Part shown: positions 33,485 to 42,305 of the stretch, piece after piece | Layout of the letters: the number at the start of each line of letters is the position of its first letter | Position numbering within the stretch: position 1 is the stretch's first letter | Origin: Flavobacteriaceae bacterium | Lineage (GTDB): Bacteria > Bacteroidota > Bacteroidia > Flavobacteriales > Flavobacteriaceae | NCBI GenBank assembly: GCA_021648265.1 | Contig: JAKITD010000013.1 | Span: 1-52,850, forward strand | Direction: 5' to 3' | Length of the DNA stretch: 52,850 bases | Translations under genes and position numbers: made by a program | The notes under the pieces: model-generated | What the model was told of the DNA's origin: nothing | The model's input: the letters and a program-made list of their open reading frames with translations, nothing else | Database searches by the model: none

Positions 33485-33517
33485 ATTCACACCGTGATTT
33501 TGAGTCACGGTGTGAAT
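33485..33517. terminator. Hairpin after the T9SS pseudogene
   Basis: A perfect 13 bp stem ATTCACACCGTGA (33485-33497) pairs with 33505-33517 around TTTTGAG. It lies 17 nt past the pseudogene stop. It lacks a long T-tract, so it may be a fold-back relic. Confidence 0.6.
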
Positions 33518-33591
33518 TATTAATTCAAAAAAGGATTATCAAAGAGTAATGTCATTTACCTAGTTTAGGTATTTATTTGTTGTAAGAAGAG

Positions 33592-33625
33592 AAAAGCCGT
33601 TTCAATTAATTTTGGAGCGGTTTTT
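33592..33625 (+). terminator. Second hairpin with a T-tract upstream of rmuC
   Basis: AAAAGCCG (33592-33599) pairs with CGGTTTTT (33618-33625, one G-T pair) and is followed by further T. This is a plausible intrinsic terminator for the pseudogene transcript, 70 nt before rmuC. Confidence 0.5.
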
Positions 33626-33693
33626 TTTAATGCAATAAATTCCGAAATTTAATTCCGAAATTACTTAACTTTAAAAATTCAAAAACTTCAACT

Positions 33694-35013
33694 ATGTCTG
33701 AAACCTTATTATACATACTTTTCGCAATCATTACAGGTATTACTGGTTTTTTTATTGGAAAAACAATCATACGTTTAAAACAAAAATCGGAAACTGGACA
33801 ACTCGAAGCTAGTCTTTTACATTCTAAAGAGGAAACTGCAAAACTTGAAAATAAAGCCTCGACCTTAGTTAAAGAAAAAGAAAACATCCGAAACGAAAAA
33901 GAAAACTTAAACCTAGAACTTACCAAAAGAACTTCCGAACTTCAAAACCTAGAACAAAAACTTCAAGAACAAAAAGCAGAAGTCGATAAATTGAATGAAA
34001 AATTCACTAAAGAATTTGAAAATTTAGCCAATAAAATACTAGATGAAAAGTCTGCAAAATTTACGCGCCAAAATAAAGAAAATTTAGATTTATTATTAAA
34101 TCCTCTTCAGAAAAAAATAGAATCTTTTGAGAAAAAAGTATCCGATTCGCAAACCGATAGTGTGAAGATGCATTCTGCTTTAAAACAGCAATTAGAAGAT
34201 TTAAAAGACCTGAATCAAGAGATGAGTAAAGAAGCCATCAACCTTGCCAACGCCTTAAAAGGAGATAGCAAAGCACAAGGAGATTGGGGCGAAGTACAGC
34301 TGGAAATCATCTTGGAAAAAGCGGGATTATCTAACGGAGTGCATTTTACAACCCAAGGTGGTTACAGAGATGAAGATGGAAATTTAAAAAAGCCTGATTG
34401 CATTATTAATCTTCCAGATAATAAACATTTAGTTGTCGATTCTAAAGTCTCTTTAACCGCTTATGAAGGCTATTATTCTGCTGAAGAGGAGGAATTAAAA
34501 GAAACGAATTTAAAAAAACACGTTGCCAGTATTCGAAAACACATTAAAGAGTTAAGCGATAAACGCTATACCGACCTTTACGGAATAAACGCCCCCGATT
34601 ATGTATTGATGTTTGTACCTATTGAAGCTGCGTTACTGCTTGCTTTAAACGAAAACAACAATCTTTACCTAGAAGCATTTGATAAAAATGTGGTCTTGGT
34701 TTCTACTTCTACCCTATTGGCAACTTTAAGTACGGTTTCTTCTATTTGGAAACAGGAAGATCAAAAGAAAAACGTGATGGAAATCGCTCGCCAAGCGGGT
34801 GCTTTGTATGATAAGTTTTCTGGACTGATTGAGGATTTAATGGGAGTAGGAAAAAAACTAGATGCTGCTAAAACTGATTATTCTGCGGCTATGAACAAAC
34901 TTTCAACAGGTAACGGAAATTTAGTTACTAGCGTTGAAAAAATTAAAAAATTAGGAGTGAAAACTAAAAAATCGCTTCCAGAAGTTCTTTTAAAACGAGC
35001 AGAAGAAGAATAA
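33694..35013 (+). CDS. rmuC: DNA recombination protein RmuC
   Basis: A 439-residue protein: an N-terminal membrane helix (LLYILFAIITGITGFFIG), a long coiled coil at about 30-120 (KEKENIRNEKENLNLELTKR, LEQKLQEQKAEVDKLNEKF), then the RmuC nuclease-like domain (GDWGEVQLEIILEKAGLSNG, YRDEDGNLKKPDCIINLPDN, HLVVDSKVSLTAYEGYYSAE). The KPDCI...VVDSKVS part is the PD-(D/E)xK-like core. RmuC limits DNA inversion events in E. coli. It is a single gene with a normal length. Confidence 0.93.
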   Translation: MSETLLYILFAIITGITGFFIGKTIIRLKQKSETGQLEASLLHSKEETAKLENKASTLVKEKENIRNEKENLNLELTKRTSELQNLEQKLQEQKAEVDKLNEKFTKEFENLANKILDEKSAKFTRQNKENLDLLLNPLQKKIESFEKKVSDSQTDSVKMHSALKQQLEDLKDLNQEMSKEAINLANALKGDSKAQGDWGEVQLEIILEKAGLSNGVHFTTQGGYRDEDGNLKKPDCIINLPDNKHLVVDSKVSLTAYEGYYSAEEEELKETNLKKHVASIRKHIKELSDKRYTDLYGINAPDYVLMFVPIEAALLLALNENNNLYLEAFDKNVVLVSTSTLLATLSTVSSIWKQEDQKKNVMEIARQAGALYDKFSGLIEDLMGVGKKLDAAKTDYSAAMNKLSTGNGNLVTSVEKIKKLGVKTKKSLPEVLLKRAEEE

Positions 35014-35042
35014 TTTGTAACTTAGCACAAATCAAATAGTTT

Positions 35043-35408
35043 ATGAAAAAAGCACTTTACAAAATACTCGCTGTAATTATTTTATTAGCAATTGCTTGGT
35101 TTGCATTTATTTATTTTGTGCCTTATAGTGAAGGAACTCGCTCTGGTGAATTAATTAAAATAACCCATAAAGGAGTCATCTTTAAAACTTGGGAAGGTGA
35201 AATAAGCCAAGGAATTAGTGGTGCTCAAATTTTTTCTTTTTCAATACTTGATAAAGACGAACAAATCATTAATGATTTAAAAGAGTACCAAGGAAAATAC
35301 GTAAAACTAACTTATATAGAACGCTATGCTTCATTTGTGTTTTGGGGAGATACAAAGTATTTTATTACTGAAGTAGAAAAAGAGACTTCTCCTCATTTTA
35401 ATAAATAA
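35043..35408 (+). CDS. Membrane-anchored hypothetical protein
   Basis: A 121-residue protein with one N-terminal transmembrane helix (ILAVIILLAIAWFAFIYFVP), then a short beta-rich domain (GTRSGELIKITHKGVIFKTW, EGEISQGIS, YVKLTYIERYASFVFWGDTK). I believe homologues in flavobacteria are sometimes named 6-phosphogluconate dehydrogenase; nothing in the sequence supports that. It starts 29 nt after rmuC and could be co-transcribed with it. Function unknown. Confidence 0.85.
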   Translation: MKKALYKILAVIILLAIAWFAFIYFVPYSEGTRSGELIKITHKGVIFKTWEGEISQGISGAQIFSFSILDKDEQIINDLKEYQGKYVKLTYIERYASFVFWGDTKYFITEVEKETSPHFNK

Positions 35409-35427
35409 ACCAATAGAGTTACTTAAT

Positions 35428-35790
35428 TTATAGGATTTTAAATGAAAGTTTTAAAGTAACGAATTCTTTTTGACCTTTCTCAACATCAATGGTTCTTTCA
35501 GATAATATTTCAACATAATCGTCACCTTCATAATCTAATTGAGGTTTGTATTTGTATGATATATTCCCATTGCTTTCATTTTGATAATATTCACTTATTT
35601 CAAAATGTAGTGCTTGTGTTGTTATTTCAACTTCGTCGCCTTCTTCTATAAATCGACCTAAATAGTATTGGTACGATAAATTACTAGAAAGGTTAATAGT
35701 AATCTCTTTTGTTTTGTATATTATATCATCTTCTTTTGAACAAGAAACAAACAACACAAATACTAATATTATAACAATTATCCTTTTCAT
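35428..35790 (-). CDS. Hypothetical lipoprotein
   Basis: A 120-residue lipoprotein: signal peptide MKRIIVIILVFVLFVSCSKE with lipobox Cys at 17, followed by Glu-Asp-Asp. The mature part is beta-rich (EITINLSSNLSYQYYLGRFI, EEGDEVEITTQALHFEISEY, FVTLKLSFKIL). I do not recognise a family. It converges with the gene at 35043-35408, with a 19 nt gap, and stands alone. Confidence 0.7.
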   Translation of the reverse strand: MKRIIVIILVFVLFVSCSKEDDIIYKTKEITINLSSNLSYQYYLGRFIEEGDEVEITTQALHFEISEYYQNESNGNISYKYKPQLDYEGDDYVEILSERTIDVEKGQKEFVTLKLSFKIL

Positions 35791-35901
35791 TTTTTACAAA
35801 ACAATTTTAATCGCAATATACAACTTTACCAATTTTTTTTTATCAACAGCTTTTCAAATTAAAAAGTCATCTACCAAAATTATTATTTTAAAAAATTAAA
35901 G

Positions 35902-36786
35902 TTAAAAAATCCTTATTAAATTAAATCCAAAAAAGAAATCACCATCACCCCAATCGCCCTGAGCTTGCGTAATAAATCCTTCTTCGACCATTGCTTGGGA
36001 ATTGGAAAAATGTAATTGAAAAACGTGATCTCCCAATTCTAAATCGGTACCAATTGATAGCGGATTTCGATATACTGAATTACTGTTTCTATTCATATGG
36101 ATTCCGTAATCCATTGTAATACTCACCACATCCGAAATTTTATAACGACCTCCTAATCCTACAGCAAATTGATCGTTTTCTTCATCGTAAGTTAGTGTTG
36201 TTCCATCTGATTGCTCTACAAAACTTCTAGTTGCTAAATTTTCATGAATATAGGTTGGTGACACTAATAAAGATAAGCTTTTATTAATTTTTCTTGAAAA
36301 AATAACCTGTGACGTATAAGTTAATCGATCTTGAAAATCTAAATTTGGATAAATATCATCGTCAAGAGAAGTATTTGCAGAAATAAAATGATAACCTACA
36401 ATCGTTACTGGAAACCCATCTTTTTCTTGTTGTTTTAACCGATATTTTACTTGAAGTCCATATTTTTTTTGATTAGACGTTCTTGAAATACCCACGTTCA
36501 ACCAATCATAAAATCCATAAATAAATTTAAATTGAGTAACCGAGTTATCCAAACCAAAAAAGTCATCAATTCCGTTTTGAACAGATCCGAAACGGTGTGA
36601 GATGATCATATATAAATCGCCTTTATAAGCCAGTTTAGTGCTTTCAAAATTGATTACTTTTAAGGAATTAAAAACTCCATAAACCGGTATTTTTTCTTTT
36701 TTCACTTCTTCTTCTTTTTCTTCTGCTTCAGTTTGAGAAAATGATAATACAGGAACTATCAATAATAAAAATATAATTTTTTTCAT
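35902..36786 (-). CDS. DUF5777-like outer-membrane beta-barrel protein
   Basis: A 294-residue protein with a signal peptide (LLLIVPVLSFSQ) then a Glu/Lys-rich linker (EKEEEVKKEK). The barrel region has alternating strands (NFESTKLAYKGDLYMIISHR, FKFIYGFYDWLNVGIS, YRLKQQEKDGFPVTIVGY) and ends DFFFGFNLIRIF with terminal Phe, as expected for an outer-membrane barrel. DUF5777 proteins have no assigned activity. It lies 11 nt after the haem-c lipoprotein gene, in what looks like a two-gene operon, perhaps an envelope electron-transfer or YceI-linked module. Confidence 0.8.
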   Translation of the reverse strand: MKKIIFLLLIVPVLSFSQTEAEEKEEEVKKEKIPVYGVFNSLKVINFESTKLAYKGDLYMIISHRFGSVQNGIDDFFGLDNSVTQFKFIYGFYDWLNVGISRTSNQKKYGLQVKYRLKQQEKDGFPVTIVGYHFISANTSLDDDIYPNLDFQDRLTYTSQVIFSRKINKSLSLLVSPTYIHENLATRSFVEQSDGTTLTYDEENDQFAVGLGGRYKISDVVSITMDYGIHMNRNSNSVYRNPLSIGTDLELGDHVFQLHFSNSQAMVEEGFITQAQGDWGDGDFFFGFNLIRIF

Positions 36787-36797
36787 AATGCTATTAG

Positions 36798-37172
36798 TTA
36801 ATTTTCTAATAATCCGTCGTTATTCCATTCAATAATCAAATCGATAGAAGATTGTGGTAGTCTTGGTCCACCTAAAGGCATCAATCCATTATCGCCCACA
36901 TTTTTACTAATCTTACTTATTAAGTCTCGATTTTGAACAGCTTCTTTTACATGCTCAAAAGAAACCAAAGACATGGGTGCTCCATTTTGTGGTGGATTAC
37001 TATGGCAAGCTATACAAGCACCGTCAATAATATATTTTACATCTTGATAAGTAACAATTTCTGGAATAGGATTGGTTTCTTCTTCAATATCATCGTAGGT
37101 GTTTTGAGAACAGCTAAATATTGAGAAAATTAATGGAATAACAAATATATTACGGAGTTGTTTTATTTTCAT
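36798..37172 (-). CDS. Cytochrome c-like lipoprotein
   Basis: A 124-residue lipoprotein. The signal peptide ends IFSIFSCSQNT (Cys about 21). One haem-c attachment motif is visible (GACIACHSNPP, Cys-Ile-Ala-Cys-His), with MSLVSFEHVKEAVQNRDLIS and LMPLGGPRLPQSSIDLIIEW after it, containing a candidate axial Met (GLMPLGG). It resembles the single-haem domain in Bacteroidota c-type cytochromes. It is co-oriented with, and 11 nt from, the DUF5777 gene. The partner is not known. Confidence 0.82.
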   Translation of the reverse strand: MKIKQLRNIFVIPLIFSIFSCSQNTYDDIEEETNPIPEIVTYQDVKYIIDGACIACHSNPPQNGAPMSLVSFEHVKEAVQNRDLISKISKNVGDNGLMPLGGPRLPQSSIDLIIEWNNDGLLEN

Positions 37173-37258
37173 TAGTGATTTGTTGTTGTTCTGTAAAAAA
37201 CAAGATAATCATGAATTATCCTACCTTTTATAATAAATTTAAGAAATATAAAATTAGT

Positions 37259-37285
37259 AACGGCGTAACTTAAAGTTACACCGTT
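37259..37285 (-). terminator. Hairpin after carB
   Basis: AACGGCGTAACT (37259-37270) pairs with AGTTACACCGTT (37274-37285) with one mismatch. It lies 19 nt beyond the carB stop; the minus-strand tail ACTAATTTTAT is weakly U-rich. Confidence 0.5.
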
Positions 37286-37304
37286 GCATGTATTATCACT
37301 AATT

Positions 37305-40157
37305 TTATTTACTTAAGTACATCTTTCTACGAGAATATAAATTGTAAAATTCATCGTCTTTTAAACTGTCGATAAATAATATACTTTCTCCAGTACTTTT
37401 CATTTCTGGACCTAATTGCTTATTCACATTCGGAAATTTATCAAAACTAAAAACCGGCTGCTTGATTGCGTATCCTTCTAACTGAGGATTAAAGTCAAAA
37501 TCGGTCACTTTATTATGACCCAACATTACTTTGGTAGCATAATTTACATAAGGCTCGCCGTAGGCTTTTGAAATAAATGGTACTGTCCGAGAAGCTCTAG
37601 GATTTGCTTCAATAATATATACTGTATCGTCTTTAATGGCAAACTGAATATTAATCAATCCTACCGTATTTAAAGCCAAGGCAATATTTTTGGTATGATC
37701 TTTTATTTGCTGCATCACAAATTCCCCTAAATTAAAAGGAGGCAATGTTGCGTTTGAATCTCCCGAGTGAACTCCACAAGGTTCAATGTGTTCCATTATA
37801 CCAATAATATACACATTTTCTCCATCACAAATTGCATCTGCTTCTGCTTCTATTGCTCCATCTAAATAATGATCTAAAAGCAATTTATTATTTGGCATTT
37901 TCCGAAGAATATCAATCACATGTTCTTCTAATTCCTTTTTATTAATTACAATTTTCATTCCCTGACCACCTAGTACATAAGAAGGTCTAATTAATAATGG
38001 AAAGTCTAGAACATCTGCTAATTTTAGAGCTTCCTCAGCAGTTTCAGCTACTCCAAACTCTGGATATGGAATATTAATATTCTTCAGAATAGTAGAAAAA
38101 CTTCCCCTATCTTCTGCTAAATCTAATGACTCAAAACTAGTTCCTAAGATTTTGATTCCGTAGCGTTCTAATTTTTCAGCTAATTTTAAAGCAGTTTGTC
38201 CGCCTAGCTGAACAATAACTCCTTCTGGTTTTTCATGCTGAATAATATCATAAATATGTTCCCAGAAAACAGGTTCAAAATATAACTTGTCTGCAACATC
38301 AAAATCGGTTGAAACGGTTTCAGGATTACAATTAATCATAATGGTTTCGTAACCTAATTCTGAAGCAGCTAAAATTCCGTGTACACAACAGTAATCAAAC
38401 TCAATACCTTGACCAATTCTATTTGGTCCCGAGCCTAAAACAATGACTTTCTTTTTATTGGTAACAATACTGTCGTTTACAGAAATACGATTTCCATCGG
38501 CAGTTTCCATTTCATTTTCAAAAGTGGAATAATAATAAGGAGTTTCTGCTTTAAATTCCGCCGCACAAGTATCTACTAATTTGAAAATACGTTTTACTTT
38601 AAGTTCCTCACGTTTTTTATACACCATACTTTCCACGCAGCCTAACATATGTGCTATCTGGCGGTCGCCATAGCCTTTTTGTTTAGCTTCTAAAAGTAAA
38701 TCTCGAGGTAACGTATCTATTTTATTTTTTGATATTTCTTTCTGAAGAAAATACAACTCTTCATATTGTTTCAAGAACCACATATCGATTTTCGTAATCT
38801 CATAAATACGGCTTAATGGAATTCCCATCTGAATCGCATCGTAAATTACAAATACTCGATCCCAACTTGCGTGGGTTAATTTATCGATAATTTGATCGTA
38901 ATTTTTATAGCCTTTTCCGTCAGCACCAATTCCATTCCGTTTAATTTCAAGTGATTGTGTTGCTTTATGCAATGCTTCTTGAAAGGAACGTCCAATTCCC
39001 ATTACTTCACCAACAGATTTCATTTGAATACCTAAAGTTCTATCTGATCCTTCAAATTTATCGAAATTCCAACGTGGTATTTTTACAATAACGTAATCTA
39101 AAGTAGGTTCAAATAAAGCCGAAGTAGATTTAGTGATCTGATTATTTAATTCATCTAAACTATAACCAATGGCCAGTTTTGAAGCAATTTTTGCAATTGG
39201 ATAACCTGTCGCTTTAGAAGCTAAAGCAGAAGAACGCGAAACACGTGGATTGATTTCAATAGCAATAATATCTTCTTTTTCATCAGGGCTCACCGCAAAT
39301 TGCACATTACAACCTCCGGCAAAATCACCAATACTTCGCATCATATGTATCGCCATATCACGCATTCGTTGATAACAAGTATCGCTTAAAGTCATTGCAG
39401 GAGCAACTGTAATGGAATCACCTGTATGAATTCCAATAGGATCCATGTTTTCTATAGAACAAATAATAACAACATTATCATTTGCATCTCTAAGCAATTC
39501 TAATTCAAATTCTTTCCAACCAATTAAAGCCTTATCAATCATTACTTCATGAATAGGAGAAATTTCCAAACCTCGTGTAAGCAACTCATCAAAATCTTCT
39601 TCTTTATGGACAAAAGAAGCACCAGCACCTCCCAATGTATAAGAGGCTCTAATTATCAAAGGGAAACCAAATTCCTGAGCAATTTCCTTACCTTTTAAGA
39701 AAGAATTTGCAGTAGCTTGTGGAGCCATAGGAATTCCTATTTTAAGCATCAATTCTCTAAACTGTTCTCTATCTTCAGTAACATTAATGGCAGCAATATC
39801 AACTCCAATCATTTCTACATCAAAATCTTTCCAAATTCCTTTATCATCTGCTTCAATACAAAGATTTAAAGCTGTTTGTCCTCCCATTGTTGGTAAAACA
39901 GCATCGATATTTGGATGTGCCTTTAATATCTTTATAATAGATTTTGTCGTTAATGGAAGCAAATAAATATGATCAGCCATAGAAGGGTCGGTCATAATAG
40001 TTGCTGGGTTCGAGTTAATTAAAATGGTTTCAATTCCGTCTTCACGTAAAGAACGTAACGATTGTGAACCTGCATAATCAAATTCACAAGCTTGACCAAT
40101 TACAATAGGTCCTGATCCAATAATAAGGATTGAAGAAAGGTTGATGTTTTTAGGCAT
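37305..40157 (-). CDS. carB: Carbamoyl-phosphate synthase large subunit
   Basis: A 950-residue enzyme that makes carbamoyl phosphate from bicarbonate, ammonia (from CarA) and two ATP for pyrimidine and arginine synthesis. Two ATP-grasp halves are present: SGPIVIGQACEFDYAGSQSL and SSALASKATGYPIAKIA in the first; GSGPNRIGQGIEFDYCCVHG, LLIRPSYVLGGQGM and EANPRASRTVPFISKAYGEP in the second. The oligomerisation segment is between. It ends soon after GPEMKSTGESILFIDSLK, so the C-terminal MGS-like allosteric domain of E. coli CarB (about 120 residues) is missing. carA is not in the window. Confidence 0.96.
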   Translation of the reverse strand: MPKNINLSSILIIGSGPIVIGQACEFDYAGSQSLRSLREDGIETILINSNPATIMTDPSMADHIYLLPLTTKSIIKILKAHPNIDAVLPTMGGQTALNLCIEADDKGIWKDFDVEMIGVDIAAINVTEDREQFRELMLKIGIPMAPQATANSFLKGKEIAQEFGFPLIIRASYTLGGAGASFVHKEEDFDELLTRGLEISPIHEVMIDKALIGWKEFELELLRDANDNVVIICSIENMDPIGIHTGDSITVAPAMTLSDTCYQRMRDMAIHMMRSIGDFAGGCNVQFAVSPDEKEDIIAIEINPRVSRSSALASKATGYPIAKIASKLAIGYSLDELNNQITKSTSALFEPTLDYVIVKIPRWNFDKFEGSDRTLGIQMKSVGEVMGIGRSFQEALHKATQSLEIKRNGIGADGKGYKNYDQIIDKLTHASWDRVFVIYDAIQMGIPLSRIYEITKIDMWFLKQYEELYFLQKEISKNKIDTLPRDLLLEAKQKGYGDRQIAHMLGCVESMVYKKREELKVKRIFKLVDTCAAEFKAETPYYYSTFENEMETADGNRISVNDSIVTNKKKVIVLGSGPNRIGQGIEFDYCCVHGILAASELGYETIMINCNPETVSTDFDVADKLYFEPVFWEHIYDIIQHEKPEGVIVQLGGQTALKLAEKLERYGIKILGTSFESLDLAEDRGSFSTILKNINIPYPEFGVAETAEEALKLADVLDFPLLIRPSYVLGGQGMKIVINKKELEEHVIDILRKMPNNKLLLDHYLDGAIEAEADAICDGENVYIIGIMEHIEPCGVHSGDSNATLPPFNLGEFVMQQIKDHTKNIALALNTVGLINIQFAIKDDTVYIIEANPRASRTVPFISKAYGEPYVNYATKVMLGHNKVTDFDFNPQLEGYAIKQPVFSFDKFPNVNKQLGPEMKSTGESILFIDSLKDDEFYNLYSRRKMYLSK

Positions 40158-40210
40158 AATAATAAATCTTTTTCAGTGGGTTAAATTACGATACAAAAGG
40201 GTATAAAAAA

Positions 40211-40237
40211 AAGGTGTTGCTCTAAGAACAACACCTT
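40211..40237 (-). terminator. Terminator of rpmH
   Basis: AAGGTGTTG (40211-40219) pairs with CAACACCTT (40229-40237). On the minus strand the stem is followed by TTTTTTTTATAC, 21 nt past the rpmH stop. Confidence 0.8.
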
Positions 40238-40257
40238 TTTATATGTATTTATCAACA

Positions 40258-40419
40258 TTATTTTTTGTGACGAGTTTCAGATGAAACAGAAATTTTCTTT
40301 CTGCCTTTCGCTCTACGTGCTGCTAGCACTTTTCTACCACTTACAGATGCCATACGCTCTCTGAATCCGTGTTTGTTTCTTCTTTTTCTTTTTGAAGGCT
40401 GAAATGTTCTTTTTGGCAT
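40258..40419 (-). CDS. rpmH: 50S ribosomal protein L34
   Basis: A 53-residue protein: [53 protein letters not shown]. The first 44 residues are the universal L34; the C-terminal [12 protein letters not shown] extension is typical of Bacteroidota. It has a textbook Bacteroidota promoter and its own terminator. Confidence 0.97.
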   Translation of the reverse strand: MPKRTFQPSKRKRRNKHGFRERMASVSGRKVLAARRAKGRKKISVSSETRHKK

Positions 40420-40491
40420 GTCTTGTATTTTTATAATCTAATATAGTAATCTCTTATTTAGTATTGAAACTATATGCCTCAAAACCGAGTG

Positions 40492-40522
40492 CAAAGATAC
40501 AATCATTTTTTACTTACACAAA
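40492..40522 (-). promoter_or_regulatory. Bacteroidota promoter of rpmH
   Basis: On the minus strand TTTG (40519-40522), 19 nt, then TATCTTTG (40492-40499): a perfect TTTG-N19-TAnnTTTG. The leader to rpmH would be about 66 nt. Between here and 40746 the DNA is AT-rich with only a second TACCTTTG word on the plus strand (40556-40563). Confidence 0.85.
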
Positions 40523-40746
40523 CCAAAATAATAAATTATTTCGAATAGTTTTTTATACCTTTGACACACATACAAGATGTAACTTTTGTCCAAACTAAAA
40601 TTAATTTTGTTTAAATTTAATTAATGAATTCACAAAAACTATATATTAATAAAGTACTACCTTATATAACTAATATTTAAAAAATGTGAAATCTACAGCT
40701 ATGAAATTAAAAACATTGAGCAATAATTAGCAGAGTCTTTAAATAA

Positions 40747-41100
40747 AAAAACATTCACGAGGTACTAGATATCCCTGATTTTAAAGATGTAAAAGACAAT
40801 AAAATATTGCCCAAAGTTCTCAATATTGCAATAAAAAAATTAAAATTATCTAAAACAATAGAATTTATTAGACTAGACAACAAAAAAATTATACGCATGG
40901 ATAACAAAAATTATCAGCTAGTTGTTTTTTGTATGGGAGAAGTTCCAAAAATATGTTATACTGAAAAAAATATTATTTTCTTTTTGTATCAACCTGGTTT
41001 TAATAAAATCTACTATTGTGGTAAATTATTTTTAAAAAAAGAAGAACTTACAACTACATCTCATGATTTTACAAATTTTGAAGTTTTAGAAATATGTTAG
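40747..41100 (+). pseudogene. Hypothetical R-M island protein, 5' end damaged
   Basis: Not recognised. An open frame from 40747 (KNIHEVLDIPDFKDVKDNKI) runs to the TAG at 41098-41100. The ATG-proximal part is lost; TTG at 40807 would be a late start. Just upstream, an ATG frame MKLKTLSNN then a stop, then AESLNK in a third frame, reads as if the gene once began there and suffered frameshifts. The body is basic and beta-rich (YQLVVFCMGEVPKICYTEKN, LYQPGFNKIYYCGKLFLKKE). It overlaps the methyltransferase ATG by 7 nt (ATGTTAG), implying a former operon. Confidence 0.55.
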
Positions 41101-41372
41101 AAATTAAAAATAAAAATTTAAAAGACCTTTCTTTTATCGACCTATTTGCTGGTATAGGGGGATTTCATTATGCATTAAGCTCATTTGGAGCAAATTGTGT
41201 TTATGCTTCTGAAATAGATAGTAAAGCTTCTGAAACATATCTAAAAAATCACAGTTTAAAACCATTTGGAGATATTACAAAAATAAAAGAAGAAAACATT
41301 CCTAAGCATGATATTTTATGTGGTGGATTTCCTTGCCAAGCATTTTCTATTTTTGGAAAGCAAAAAGGGTAA
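41094..41372 (+). pseudogene. Truncated cytosine-C5 DNA methyltransferase
   Basis: The first 92 residues of a C5-methyltransferase: motif I LSFIDLFAGIGGFHYAL (AdoMet binding), motif II region ASEIDSKASETYLKNH, and motif IV ILCGGFPCQAFSIFGKQKG with the catalytic Cys. A TAA follows directly, where the family would continue GF-D-RG-LFF. Normal enzymes have 300-400 residues, so about three quarters, including motif VI and the target-recognition domain, is missing. The DNA after the stop resembles no continuation in any frame, pointing to a deletion. It cannot methylate on its own. Confidence 0.88.
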
Positions 41373-41408
41373 CCTTGTTTTAAAAATAAAATAAACAATT
41401 ATGTATAT

Positions 41409-42118
41409 ATGAATACTAGGGATAAGCTAATAGTAACTGGGCTTTATCTTTCTAAATATAGTCAACTTGGATTAAGAGAACTCGGGTTTCATTCTTTTCA
41501 AGAAGCTTTTAACATTCTAGGTTTTGCTTTAGGAGGCAAACCTAGCTCAATAAAAAACTACAGAGATGAGTTTGATCCATTGTTTCCAAATAAAAGAAAA
41601 GGATGGCATAAAAGAAAAATTCGAGACTATTGCAAAGTCTTTTATGATGAATACAACTCTATTGATTTTGTGGTATTCTCAAGTCTAATAAAATCCTTAT
41701 CATTAAAAAATTATGAGTTAGAAAAATTCATAAAAACAATTGAAAAAAAAGATTATTAACAGGCAAAGCCGCTGAAGAATACTTTAAAGCTGAATATACG
41801 AAAATAGAAAAGTTTAACTCTCTTAAAATATATGACACAACATTAATGGCCTGCGGGTTTGATTATAAACTTTCTTCAAATTCAAATTTTTACTGTGTAG
41901 AAGTAAAAGGCTTAAATGAATTAAAAGGAAATATTCAATTAACAGAAAAAGAATATAGTATCGCAGAGAGTTTAAAATCAAACTATTGTTTATTTATTGT
42001 GAAAAATTTTAAAGAAAAGCCTTTTCACGAAATTATATTTGATCCACTAAATTCTCAATTGAATTTTAAAATAGCTAACAGAAAGGTGATCCAAGTAAGT
42101 TATAATGCAACAATATGA
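41409..42118 (+). pseudogene. DUF3883-type PD-(D/E)xK nuclease gene with a frameshift in an A-tract
   Basis: An N-terminal piece (41409-41759, HSFQEAFNILGFALGGKPSS, KGWHKRKIRDYCKVFYDEYN) ends at a TAA. The text continues in another frame: TGKAAEEYFKAEYTKIEKFN, ACGFDYKLSSNSNFYCVEVKG, ending VSYNATI. The second part is a DUF3883-like domain; GFDYKL and VEVKG supply the Asp and Glu-x-Lys of the nuclease core. One A added to the A8 run at 41742-41749 joins them as EKKRLLTGKAAEEYF. Alone, the product would be inactive. It likely encoded the endonuclease of the restriction system beside the methyltransferase. Confidence 0.72.
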
Positions 42119-42279
42119 TAAAGTATAAAGAATGCAGCTGTGAAGAACATTATTGGGAAGAAATAGTAGTTAATAAAGATGAAAATTATCAAACGAAAAC
42201 TGTGGTTTATTTTCATTGCTCTCACTGCGGAATAGATTTTAGAATTGAAGATTTTGAAACGGGTAAAAGATTACTATAA
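42115..42279 (+). CDS. Small zinc-ribbon-like protein
   Basis: A 54-residue protein whose ATG overlaps the preceding stop (ATATGA). It reads MIKYKECSCEEHYWEEIVVN, then VVYFHCSHCGIDFRIEDFET. A Cys-x-Cys near the N-terminus and Cys-x-x-Cys in HCSHCG could bind one zinc ion. Small zinc ribbons are common beside restriction genes, but I do not know this family. It follows the DUF3883 gene and precedes another nuclease remnant, so it belongs to the same operon. Confidence 0.6.
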   Translation: MIKYKECSCEEHYWEEIVVNKDENYQTKTVVYFHCSHCGIDFRIEDFETGKRLL

Positions 42280-42305
42280 AACTAAAACAAGCAATAGACG
42301 TTTAA

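Noticed and set aside
35043-35408. 6-phosphogluconate dehydrogenase
   Set aside because: The 121-residue membrane-anchored protein has no Rossmann fold or dehydrogenase motifs.
40010-40030. GGGTTCGAG word resembling a tRNA T-arm
   Set aside because: It lies in conserved carB coding sequence and no cloverleaf can be drawn around it; no tRNA was found in the window.
40420-40746. Possible replication origin next to rpmH
   Set aside because: rpmH often neighbours dnaA/oriC in other phyla, but no dnaA gene or cluster of DnaA boxes (TTATCCACA-like) is visible here.
41409-41759. Separate 116-residue gene in the R-M island
   Set aside because: Better explained as the N-terminal part of the frameshifted nuclease; adding one A in the A8 tract joins it smoothly to the DUF3883 part.
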